The notes under the pieces: model-generated
The model's database searches: none
Told to the model about the DNA's origin: nothing
Seen by the model: the letters and a program-made list of their open reading frames with translations, nothing else
In this document: piece after piece, positions 56,955-64,000 of the stretch
Position numbering within the stretch: position 1 is the first letter of the stretch
Layout of the letters: each line of letters begins with the position of its first letter
Assembly: GCA_039105265.1 (NCBI GenBank)
Contig: JAPFFF010000036.1
Location: 186,001 to 250,000 of the forward strand
DNA: 64,000 nucleotides
From: Tritrichomonas musculus
Lineage: Eukaryota > Parabasalia > Tritrichomonadida > Tritrichomonadidae
Reading direction: 5' to 3'
Position numbers and translations under genes: made by a program

Positions 56955-59900
56955 CTAGTATTCAAAATATTTTTCTCTCTTTCCTTCTTTATATGGTGTT
57001 GATATTCTTCTTTTGAATTCATTTAAGGTTGATACAGTCATATTTTTATTCATTTGGAAACATGGTTGACCTTTTGTAAGATCAAATGTTTGTTGATTCC
57101 CTTCATATAAATATTTATATAATTTCATTGGATCATTATCAAATTCATTCTTATAAGCATATTTAATAGATTGTTCAGTTAATCCTTTCCCACGAGTCAT
57201 ATAATCAATTTCACCTGTAGAATCTTGTAACTTATCAATATACATCTTTTTCATCAAAAAGTATGATTCAATTGATTCTGGCATTTCTTTGTGACCATTT
57301 ATTGTTGGAAAATCTGAATGGAATTGACCTAAATATTTACCTATGAGTTCTCGATTATATTTTTCTTTATAAGCTTTTTGTAATTTTGGTAAATCATTTA
57401 TTTCAATATGCATTGAATCAGTATCCTGATAATAAATATGGCAACCAATATCAAATGCAAGACACATCACTTCATTCATGATTCTTTTTGACATACTTAA
57501 TACATGAATACCTAATAATGAAAAATTAAAATGTTTATCAATTGGTCTCAATATTCTAACAGCATGCATATTATTTTGTAATTCAATATCTTCAACAATT
57601 TTGTTATAATTTTTGATCCAATAATTATCTAAAGTATCTTGATCATTAATGTATTTAAAATCTTTTTCAATAGGTCTTTCAATAGTTTTACCATAACAAC
57701 TATTCATAATTAATTTATATAAATTTTGTAAAGGATTGTCTTGACTTTTATATTCTAATCTTTTCTCAAATATTTTTTGAATTTCTTTTTGGATATGATA
57801 TTCTCTTTTTCCAGGCCAATAATAACCTCTAATTAATTCGAAATCTATTTTTTGAAATTCAATGAGATCTTCTAAATAAATATTATCGACAATCATTTTG
57901 AAAGGTTTATCGAATTTATCATCATTAAGGTTACCATCTTTTGTTTTCTTAACGATTAATGGAAATGGATAATGTTTATGAATTCCAGTAACTAAAATTT
58001 CTACTATATATGCACCTTGTTTTGATAAAAATTCATAATTTAATTCTGTTTTGGATATTACTACTGGTTTTCCTTGAACGGTATATAATCTATGAATTGC
58101 TGAAGGATATAAACTAACTGCGTCAAAATCTGCTAATTTTTCAGTGATATGCCACTTTTTGTTATAAGCAGTCATACATCTACCTCCATAAACAGCATAT
58201 GAACAAAATTTCCTAACAATTCCACCTACTGAATATAAATCATGACCATAATAAACTTTATGATTAAATACATCATTAGCTAAAGAAGAAATTGAAATAT
58301 ATTTGAATGGATCGATTTTGAAATCTTGAATGAAACCTTGTCTAAATTTAACAAAACTTTCTCTTAATATTCGAACATCTTGATGACAATAAAATAATGC
58401 ATATTTCCACATATCAAATTCATTATTACTTAAACGGCATCCCTTAATTTTGTTAATATTTGAACGAAATAATTGATAATCTTGTTCAGTCCATGTTTTA
58501 TCTTCTTCTTTACCTGCTTCATTAATTTGACCTTTATTTGTTCTTAATCTTTCAAATGTATAATATTTGTATGGGAAAATTTCTTTTTCACAAGGAATAT
58601 TAAACATTAATGGTAGATTAGATAGCTTGCAAGAGAAAATTGGATAACTATCTTTAAATGTTATCTTTTTGTTCTCAAATTTCAAAGTCATATTAAAACA
58701 TTGATTTCCTTTAATAATTGATGATAATATTTTTATATTTTGATTATTGTTTTGTAAAATCATTCTAATATCATAAGCCAAATTATGAAAATAACAAATT
58801 GAATCAGTAGGTAAATATTTCAATAGATTTATATTACATTTTTCACCTAAGAATTCTTTCTTAATTTTCCCATCTAATGAATGTAAACAACATAAGAATG
58901 GAATATGAATTTTTGAACTTGTATCAGATTCAAAATCACAAAACCAATAAGAAGTTTCTACTTGTTTGATTATTTTTGTTTTTGGTTCAATTAATTTACA
59001 ACAATATTCATCTTTATATTCTAATGTAGTATTTGAAATATCTTGATCAATTTCATTATAAAATATTGAATGTAATAAATGTTCTTGTGAATAATTAATT
59101 GGAATGAAATAATTTTTCTTAAATAATTCTCTAATCAAGTTTGAAGAAGTTATAAATGATCTACCTTTTGTCCAATGATCTGTAATCCAATCTTTATTAT
59201 ATTTGTCTTCATCTAACTTTTCAATATTTTTGATATAATAATATGTAAATGGAGTCTTTTCTTCGATGAAATAATGTTTTTGATATACATTGAATTTATG
59301 AGTTCGTTCTGGTTCAGCTTTTTGTATACCCATATATGTTTTTCTTTTACCTTTATCCATTGAACGTACAGATTGTTTTTGAGCAACAGAATTATCATCA
59401 ATATAAGTTAAATTAAGATGAATATTAAATTCTTCACATAAATGATTAATACTACTTTGTGATAAATATCTATTTTGAATCCTTAATCTAATTTGATTTA
59501 ATAATGATTCTGAATAATTTCCAGTTTGTTGTAAAGCATAAATGAAACAACAATCATTTAATTCTTCTTTTATTTTCTTTGTCTTTTCATTAATTAAACT
59601 ATCAAATATTTGTAATCGAACGAGGTAATCAATTAATACTTTTGGACAACCAGGTTTTAATAAATATTTAAAGAATCCTCCATCAACTGTATTTTTATGT
59701 TTTGGATGTTTTAATATACTAAATTTGATTTGAGAAAATAATGAAAATTCAGGTAATCTTTGACCTTCTAAATCATATTCCCAACCTGGATTCTTTTCAA
59801 TTTGATAAATGAAATTCTCTTCTGTTAAATTCTTTAATAATTCTTCATAAGTTTTTCCATTTAAAGGTACAGAATGCCATTGACCTCCAACTGAATAAGA

Positions 59901-60647
59901 TAATTTATATTTTTCTGTTGCAGCTAATTCACCTATTTCATTTTCAAATTTCTTTCTTAAGAATGGAAATAATTTCTTTCGACCATAATCATTTAATTGT
60001 TCAAAATTAATTCTCCAATCAGTTGGTGAATCATTTAACATTTTTATATAACCATCAACAATTCTATCTTGATCATTTTCATTATTAATTTTCATGAATT
60101 GAATAAATGAATCATCTTTTGAATGAGGTCTAATTGAATTCTGAATATTTAAGAAATAAGGATCAGTTGGTCTTTTTGGTTCATATTCATTTGATTTTGG
60201 CTCAGGAGGTGGAACTAATTTTCTCAATGGTACATTTTGCTCACTAACGGGCATTAATTTTCTCAAAGGTACATTTGGTGGTGCATTTGCAATTATTTCT
60301 TTCAATGATGATTTCTCTGGCTCAATTGGTGTCATGACATTCGCACTAGGTGGGGGTTCAGTTATCACTTTTTCTGGTGCTGGCTCGACTTTTGGTTCTG
60401 GGGGTTGATTTAAATATTGAGGGAGATTTGAATGAGTTAAACCTTTAACGAACCAAAATATTGAATCTCCATTCAATTTTCCATCGTAACCATTTTCTTT
60501 AACTTTTTGTATAATATACTCATTTAATATTTCTTTACTCCGATCCCCATTCTTTTTAGAGAATTCTTTAAACGTTTCCTTACCATTCGTTAAGAGATTA
60601 TAAATCTCCATTAATCTGTTAGGATTCGCTCTAATAGTTGTTGTCAT
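56955..60647 (-). CDS. Protein-primed family B DNA polymerase (pPolB)
   Basis: This encodes 1,230 residues. The 3'-5' exonuclease motifs are CDFESD (about residue 571), HNLAYD (about 622) and YCHQD (about 755). The polymerase motifs are DFDAVSLYPS (about 846), KLIMNSCYGK (about 982) and YYQDTDS (about 1,074). The large insertions between them fit protein-primed enzymes, which start synthesis on a terminal protein. The ~550-residue N-terminal region, with a Pro-rich linker at about 85-150 repeated in the form PLRKLMP/PLRKLVP, is longer than usual and could hold a terminal-protein or other domain. It is the replication hallmark of Polintons. A shared promoter-like motif lies 25 bases upstream. 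Confidence 0.95.
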   Translation of the reverse strand: MTTTIRANPNRLMEIYNLLTNGKETFKEFSKKNGDRSKEILNEYIIQKVKENGYDGKLNGDSIFWFVKGLTHSNLPQYLNQPPEPKVEPAPEKVITEPPPSANVMTPIEPEKSSLKEIIANAPPNVPLRKLMPVSEQNVPLRKLVPPPEPKSNEYEPKRPTDPYFLNIQNSIRPHSKDDSFIQFMKINNENDQDRIVDGYIKMLNDSPTDWRINFEQLNDYGRKKLFPFLRKKFENEIGELAATEKYKLSYSVGGQWHSVPLNGKTYEELLKNLTEENFIYQIEKNPGWEYDLEGQRLPEFSLFSQIKFSILKHPKHKNTVDGGFFKYLLKPGCPKVLIDYLVRLQIFDSLINEKTKKIKEELNDCCFIYALQQTGNYSESLLNQIRLRIQNRYLSQSSINHLCEEFNIHLNLTYIDDNSVAQKQSVRSMDKGKRKTYMGIQKAEPERTHKFNVYQKHYFIEEKTPFTYYYIKNIEKLDEDKYNKDWITDHWTKGRSFITSSNLIRELFKKNYFIPINYSQEHLLHSIFYNEIDQDISNTTLEYKDEYCCKLIEPKTKIIKQVETSYWFCDFESDTSSKIHIPFLCCLHSLDGKIKKEFLGEKCNINLLKYLPTDSICYFHNLAYDIRMILQNNNQNIKILSSIIKGNQCFNMTLKFENKKITFKDSYPIFSCKLSNLPLMFNIPCEKEIFPYKYYTFERLRTNKGQINEAGKEEDKTWTEQDYQLFRSNINKIKGCRLSNNEFDMWKYALFYCHQDVRILRESFVKFRQGFIQDFKIDPFKYISISSLANDVFNHKVYYGHDLYSVGGIVRKFCSYAVYGGRCMTAYNKKWHITEKLADFDAVSLYPSAIHRLYTVQGKPVVISKTELNYEFLSKQGAYIVEILVTGIHKHYPFPLIVKKTKDGNLNDDKFDKPFKMIVDNIYLEDLIEFQKIDFELIRGYYWPGKREYHIQKEIQKIFEKRLEYKSQDNPLQNLYKLIMNSCYGKTIERPIEKDFKYINDQDTLDNYWIKNYNKIVEDIELQNNMHAVRILRPIDKHFNFSLLGIHVLSMSKRIMNEVMCLAFDIGCHIYYQDTDSMHIEINDLPKLQKAYKEKYNRELIGKYLGQFHSDFPTINGHKEMPESIESYFLMKKMYIDKLQDSTGEIDYMTRGKGLTEQSIKYAYKNEFDNDPMKLYKYLYEGNQQTFDLTKGQPCFQMNKNMTVSTLNEFKRRISTPYKEGKREKYFEY

Positions 60648-60672
60648 GTTAACTTTCTTTTACAATAAAAAT

Positions 60673-60692
60673 AATGGTCTGTCAAAACCGTT
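60673..60692 (-). promoter_or_regulatory. Shared promoter-like motif, copy 2
   Basis: Minus-strand AACGGTTTTGACAGACCATT lies 25 bases upstream of the polymerase ATG at 60,647. Confidence 0.65.
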
Positions 60693-60709
60693 AATTAAAA
60701 AGAAAATGT

Positions 60710-60970
60710 TTATTTAGGTCGAGTTAATTGAAGAACGAAAACGTCTTTTATTAATTGTTCGATTTGAACACCACGTTCAGCAACTTTTCGATCAATTCTT
60801 TGGACAGAACTTTCTAAACGTTCCAATCTTGAAGTTAATTCATCAAGTTGAGAATTTATTTTTTGCATGAGAACTTTCGTTATATTCAAATCATTTCGAA
60901 CATTCGATAGAAAATCTCTTGTTTGATCATCAATCTTTTTCTTCTCTTCGAAAAAGTCAGGTTCACTCAT
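60710..60970 (-). CDS. Short coiled-coil protein of the element
   Basis: This encodes 86 residues. From about residue 25 to 75 it is a continuous heptad pattern (INSQLDELTSRLERLESSV and on), a probable homo-oligomeric coiled coil. No family was recognised. The shared motif lies 8 bases upstream. Confidence 0.65.
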   Translation of the reverse strand: MSEPDFFEEKKKIDDQTRDFLSNVRNDLNITKVLMQKINSQLDELTSRLERLESSVQRIDRKVAERGVQIEQLIKDVFVLQLTRPK

Positions 60971-60978
60971 TTAAAAAT

Positions 60979-60998
60979 AATGAAGTGTCAAAACCGTT
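60979..60998 (-). promoter_or_regulatory. Shared promoter-like motif, copy 3
   Basis: Minus-strand AACGGTTTTGACACTTCATT lies 8 bases before the ATG at 60,970. It differs from copies 1 and 2 only in the four bases after GACA. Confidence 0.65.
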
Positions 60999-61006
60999 TT
61001 TATATT

Positions 61007-61714
61007 TCATTCCTGATAATGACTAATATATTCATCTATTAACCTCTTTAATTTATCTAAACATGTTTTTGAAGCAGTAATGATAGAACTATAAATTGAA
61101 ACATCATTTGTACCAAAATTCTTACGAATAATATCTTTTATATCTCTATTTGGTGTCATAGCTATTGGCATATTATCTTTGAAGTACCATTGATTTTTTT
61201 CTTTTGGTTTGATATCACGATAATAATCTTTATGACGTTTGACTAAATGTAATTTAACTTTTTCTGGATTATCTTTTAATTCTTCTAACCAAATTAAGAA
61301 TTTATAATCATATTCTCTATTTTTAGGTACTAATCTTGGTTTTTGTTCTTGTCTTTGTTTTTCAAAATACTCATCTAATAATTTTAGAACAAAGAATGAA
61401 TAAGTAGGTGAAGCCCAAATTGCTATATGATTTATTAATAATTTATGAATATAAATTCCTTTCAAATTATTCGGTAAATTTGGTCGATTTTCTAATAACT
61501 TTTGGTCGGGCGGAATTCCGACTGACTCAGAAATAAATTGAAATAACTCCTTTGTTTGTTTATTTTCATTCCAATGCTTAATTTTCTTTGTTGATTGACA
61601 AGCACTAATTATACTATTTGCTTGAAACATATTATCTTTCTTTGAACGTATAATCCGTAAATGTTCATTATATTGTAACCATTCATAATTTTCATTTATT
61701 GGCTCTACTATCAT
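61007..61714 (-). CDS. KilA-N domain protein
   Basis: This encodes 235 residues. Residues about 12-125 match the KilA-N pattern: FQANSIISACQSTKKIKHWN, a TKELFQFI segment, then GIYIHKLLINHIAIWASPTYSFFVLKLLDEY at the conserved end (split here for length: GIYIHKLLINHIAIW and ASPTYSFFVLKL). The C-terminal part is a basic helical domain of unknown kind. KilA-N proteins bind DNA in phages, poxviruses and other large DNA viruses and occur in trichomonad Mavericks. Regulation of the element's genes or replication is likely. The AT-rich upstream region lacks the shared motif. Confidence 0.88.
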   Translation of the reverse strand: MIVEPINENYEWLQYNEHLRIIRSKKDNMFQANSIISACQSTKKIKHWNENKQTKELFQFISESVGIPPDQKLLENRPNLPNNLKGIYIHKLLINHIAIWASPTYSFFVLKLLDEYFEKQRQEQKPRLVPKNREYDYKFLIWLEELKDNPEKVKLHLVKRHKDYYRDIKPKEKNQWYFKDNMPIAMTPNRDIKDIIRKNFGTNDVSIYSSIITASKTCLDKLKRLIDEYISHYQE

Positions 61715-61762
61715 TTTTGTTTTTGTAAGAGGATAAAAAAATAAAAAGATAAATTAAATTTA

Positions 61763-62140
61763 TTAATCTTCATCATCCATTAGAAATTTTTGAAAAGAAC
61801 TTATTTCAGCTATTAAAGCTCTTTTTTGAACTTTGTATTGATCAAAACTATCTTGATATTCTTTCCATGCTGATTTCTCTTCTGTCTCAAGTTCAGTTTT
61901 TATTTTTTCATGATCTTCAATAATTGAATCAATTTGTATATCTTCGAAATCTCTTTTGAGTTTATATAAGTTGTGTAAATCTTCACCATTATACCGTTGA
62001 CAAAAAGAAATATCTTTCTCTTTTACTTTTGCTTCAGCCAAACGATTCATAGCATCATAGAATTCACTCATTGATTTTTTGAGTTTATCTTTCTTGTCCT
62101 CTATTAAATTTTGAAATACTACTTGAGGAACTCTCTTCAT
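61763..62140 (-). CDS. Coiled-coil protein of the element
   Basis: This encodes 125 residues, mostly helical with charged heptads (IIEDHEKIKTELETEEKSAW). An ATG exists ten codons further upstream (62,170), but the shared promoter motif lies between the two ATGs, so the second ATG at 62,140 (MKRVPQVVFQ) is chosen; it is then 5 bases from the motif, as in sister genes. No family was recognised. Confidence 0.6.
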   Translation of the reverse strand: MKRVPQVVFQNLIEDKKDKLKKSMSEFYDAMNRLAEAKVKEKDISFCQRYNGEDLHNLYKLKRDFEDIQIDSIIEDHEKIKTELETEEKSAWKEYQDSFDQYKVQKRALIAEISSFQKFLMDDED

Positions 62141-62145
62141 AAAAA

Positions 62146-62164
62146 GTGAAGTGTCAAAACCGTT
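62146..62164 (-). promoter_or_regulatory. Shared promoter-like motif, copy 4
   Basis: Minus-strand AACGGTTTTGACACTTCAC lies 5 bases before the ATG at 62,140. It sits between divergent genes and may serve both. It decides the start of the minus-strand gene. Confidence 0.6.
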
Positions 62165-62178
62165 ATTCATTTTTTTAA

Positions 62179-62466
62179 ATGTTGCCTACTCATAGTTTGA
62201 ATCTACTCAAAGAAAATTTGAATAGTTCAATTGATGAATTAATTAGACAAATACATAGTGTTGAAGAATTTGAAATAGAGATTCTGTCATTAAAGAATGA
62301 TCCTGATTATGAAAGTTTCCTAGAGGAATTAGAGAAAGAGAAACAAAAATATGAATCCAAAAAAGCTGAAGTAATTCAAAACACTCAAACCTTAATCAAC
62401 TTCATCGAACAAAAAAAATCAACCACACCGAAAAAAATAAAATTATCAGTCATATTGAAAGAGTAA
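62179..62466 (+). CDS. Short coiled-coil protein of the element
   Basis: This encodes 95 residues, nearly all helix with strong heptads (LEELEKEKQKYESKKAEVIQ). No family was recognised. It is the only plus-strand gene between minus-strand neighbours, divergent from the one at 62,140 and convergent with the one ending at 62,486. Confidence 0.55.
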   Translation: MLPTHSLNLLKENLNSSIDELIRQIHSVEEFEIEILSLKNDPDYESFLEELEKEKQKYESKKAEVIQNTQTLINFIEQKKSTTPKKIKLSVILKE

Positions 62467-62485
62467 AAAATTATTTTTTATTTAT

Positions 62486-62857
62486 TTAACCTTTGTTAAT
62501 GAATTTATTAAGTTCGATCAATTTTGGTTCTAATTCATTTTTGTCAGTCATGTGAACGAAAATATCCAAAACTTCACGCATTTTGAGAATGAGAGCTTTG
62601 CGATAATTTCGAACTTTCTTTTCGAATTTGAGATGATATTCAAGAGTTTCTTGAAGACATGAACTCATTGCTTGATAATCTTCCACTGTCCTATCCAAGC
62701 TGCGAATTTCCAGTTTTAAATGAGCATTATGACGTTTTGCGTCATCTATGTAATCAGTTATGGACTCTTTTGGATCGTCTTCTTCCTCTTCTTTTTCCAT
62801 TTCTTTCACAGTCTCATCAATATCTTCTTTTGAATAGTCACCGTACCAAGACTTCAT
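62486..62857 (-). CDS. Coiled-coil protein of the element
   Basis: This encodes 123 residues from the chosen ATG. Acidic N-terminus (EKEEEEDDPKES), then coiled-coil (LKLEIRSLDRTVEDYQ) and a helical end. Two ATGs lie further upstream (62,899 and 62,878), but the shared motif covers that stretch, so the ATG at 62,857 is preferred, 8 bases from the motif. No family was recognised. Confidence 0.55.
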   Translation of the reverse strand: MKSWYGDYSKEDIDETVKEMEKEEEEDDPKESITDYIDDAKRHNAHLKLEIRSLDRTVEDYQAMSSCLQETLEYHLKFEKKVRNYRKALILKMREVLDIFVHMTDKNELEPKLIELNKFINKG

Positions 62858-62865
62858 TAATAAAA

Positions 62866-62885
62866 AATGGTCTGACATAACCGTT
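62866..62885 (-). promoter_or_regulatory. Shared promoter-like motif, copy 5 (divergent)
   Basis: Minus-strand AACGGTTATGTCAGACCATT lies 8 bases before the ATG at 62,857. It is the most divergent copy in the core. The plus-strand surface-like gene begins 24 bases away on the other side. Confidence 0.55.
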
Positions 62886-62908
62886 TTAACCGCTTTCATT
62901 TTTATTAA

Positions 62909-64000
62909 ATGTTCGTTATCTTTTTGATACTCATTAATCGCCCATCAATTGAAGGAATACCTGATGATGCTGAATGGATTTCTTGTTTTGATTGGGAAAT
63001 TGTTAATGGAGAATGGAAATCAGTTATACCAAATGATGACTTATCATGTTGGACAAATTATGCAACAACAAACAATTTAACACTTAAACAATCATTTACT
63101 GCCAGGAAATTTTGGATCATTGGAAAAATTTCTACCCGTCATGATGAGGCCGAACTTTTATGGAATTCTCAAAAATATCTCATCAATGAATATTCCAACG
63201 ATGAACAAGATTGGATAATTGTTTTTGAATCAAATGAATTTCCCCTAATGCTAACAAATATTATTATTAATGTTCAACAACATAGAAGCATCCAATTTCG
63301 AGGTATTGCATATTTAAGACAGGAATCTTTATCTCCATCAATTGAAGGAATACCTGATAATGCTGAATATATTCCATGTAATGACTGGGAAATTGTAAGT
63401 GGAAATTGGTTAGATAAAGATGATGATCCATCAAATGTGAACAATCCATATCATAGATGTTTTGTTTCTGGTTCTTCAGAAGGAGTCAAAAAGATAACAT
63501 TTTATGGTTCTAAATTTTGGATAATTGTTATGAATTCAAATTCTTTTTACCAAGGTGATCTTTTATGGAATTCAGAACATTATCTCTTTCCTGAAAAAAT
63601 GTTACCAAATAATAAACCTTTTTTGATTGCTTATGAATCACCAACATTCTCACCAATTGATACAACATTATTAATTACTATTCAACATAATGAAATCGGA
63701 TTACGTGGGTTATTCTATCTCAAAGATCCTCCAATTCAAACACCATCACGTTCACCAACACGTTCACCATCACGTTCACCATCACGTTCACCATCACGTT
63801 CACCATCATGTTCACCAACATTCCGCCCATCATTTTCATCATCACGTTCACCAACATTCCGCCCATCTCTTTCACCAACACGTTCACCATCATTTTCACC
63901 ATCACGTTCACCATCTCTTTCACCATCACGTTCATCAACATTCCACCCATCATTTTCACCATCATTTTCACCATCACGTTCGCCATCTTTATCTCCAACA
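62909..64000 (+). CDS. Secreted/surface-like protein with duplicated domain and Ser-Arg-Ser-Pro tail (runs off window)
   Basis: The frame is open from ATG at 62,909 to the window end (364 codons seen). A short hydrophobic start (MFVIFLILI) may be a signal or anchor. Two copies of a ~130-residue beta-rich domain follow (residues about 12-142 and 146-270). Shared blocks are PSIEGIPDxAExI, DWEIVxGxW, ARKFWII/GSKFWII, LLWNSxxYL and a final RGIAYL/RGLFYL. From residue ~275 it is a 4-residue repeat of S-R/F/L-S-P type, probably a stiff glycosylated or charged stalk. It shares an intergenic region with an element gene and is probably element-encoded, perhaps for attachment. A host surface gene at the far flank is the alternative. 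Confidence 0.6.
   Translation, partial: MFVIFLILINRPSIEGIPDDAEWISCFDWEIVNGEWKSVIPNDDLSCWTNYATTNNLTLKQSFTARKFWIIGKISTRHDEAELLWNSQKYLINEYSNDEQDWIIVFESNEFPLMLTNIIINVQQHRSIQFRGIAYLRQESLSPSIEGIPDNAEYIPCNDWEIVSGNWLDKDDDPSNVNNPYHRCFVSGSSEGVKKITFYGSKFWIIVMNSNSFYQGDLLWNSEHYLFPEKMLPNNKPFLIAYESPTFSPIDTTLLITIQHNEIGLRGLFYLKDPPIQTPSRSPTRSPSRSPSRSPSRSPSCSPTFRPSFSSSRSPTFRPSLSPTRSPSFSPSRSPSLSPSRSSTFHPSFSPSFSPSRSPSLSPT
63736..64000 (+). repeat. 12-bp coding tandem repeat (SRSP-type)
   Basis: Units such as CCATCACGTTCA repeat with a 12-base period to the window end, with variants that change Arg to Phe, Leu or Cys. Larger blocks containing ACATTCCGCCCATC recur three times, so the array grew by duplicating multi-unit blocks. 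Confidence 0.9.

Larger units (their letters stand above)
27195..64000. mobile_element. Large Polinton/Maverick-type virus-like element, left part
   Basis: At least 36 kb belongs to one element of the Polinton/Maverick or adenovirus-like kind. The parts are a protein-primed family B polymerase, an A32-type packaging ATPase, two double-jelly-roll-type major capsid genes, a candidate small capsid gene, fibre-like genes, a pVI-like peptide, basic core proteins, KilA-N and short coiled-coil genes. No integrase, protease or right terminal repeat was seen. These may lie beyond the window, or be lacking. The visible part looks whole, with no evident breaks, which suggests a young insertion or a still active element. 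The left edge is approximate. Confidence 0.85.

Noticed and set aside
27195-64000. Integrase, Ulp1-type protease or transposase gene in the element
   Set aside because: I looked for DDE/HHCC and His-Asp-Cys patterns among all plausible frames and found none that I could defend.

Overview
The window looks like nuclear DNA of a trichomonad protist (Parabasalia), most likely a Tritrichomonas-type genome. It is very AT-rich and its protein genes have long open frames with no recognisable introns. The gene families are typical of trichomonads: BspA-like LRR_5, DUF3447/ankyrin, Sel1, BTB plus F5/8C, caspase-like and HECT proteins. Several host genes carry an initiator-like TCAYTTTW box a few bases before the ATG. 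The species call is an inference.

Host part, about 1-27,200. The left edge holds decayed Sel1-repeat and DUF3447/ankyrin genes. Next come a BTB/F5-8C gene (minus), tRNA-Val(CAC), a VIT/VWA gene, tRNA-Asp(GTC), a 1,644-residue HECT ubiquitin ligase, and a GC-richer caspase-fold gene whose catalytic-histidine motif is altered. These are followed by a 1,535-residue fusion of protein kinase, Sel1 repeats, an Asn/Lys/Gln/Pro repeat array and BspA-like LRRs (minus), and by a damaged DUF3447-ankyrin-LRR_5 locus. A 2-kb non-coding stretch then holds a TIR-bounded relic and perfect inverted repeats. The last host gene is a SIR2-like NAD-binding gene of the kind best known from bacterial immunity.

From about 27.2 kb to the right edge the window is filled by one large virus-like element of the Polinton/Maverick type. 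It has a protein-primed family B DNA polymerase, an A32-type packaging ATPase, two tandem double-jelly-roll-type major capsid genes, a candidate small capsid gene, two long fibre-like genes, a glycine-rich amphipathic pVI-like protein, several very basic SAP-like or core-like proteins, a KilA-N protein and many short coiled-coil proteins. Its first long gene is an 11.4-kb frame for a 3,811-residue helical protein, about a third of the visible element. Structural genes run mainly on the plus strand (28.1-52.3 kb). Basic-protein and replication genes run mainly on the minus strand (52.3-62.9 kb). No right terminal repeat, integrase or protease was seen, so the element probably runs past 64,000 and exceeds 36 kb. 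In the part visible it looks whole and recent, with no evident breaks.

Five minus-strand genes around the polymerase share an upstream motif, AACGGTTTTGACA plus an ATT end, 5-25 bases before the chosen ATG. It looks like an element-specific promoter class, with a Myb-like AACGG core, and it decides two start codons. A plus-strand gene with a tandemly duplicated domain and a Ser-Arg-Ser-Pro repeat tail runs off the right edge. It may be the element's surface or attachment protein.
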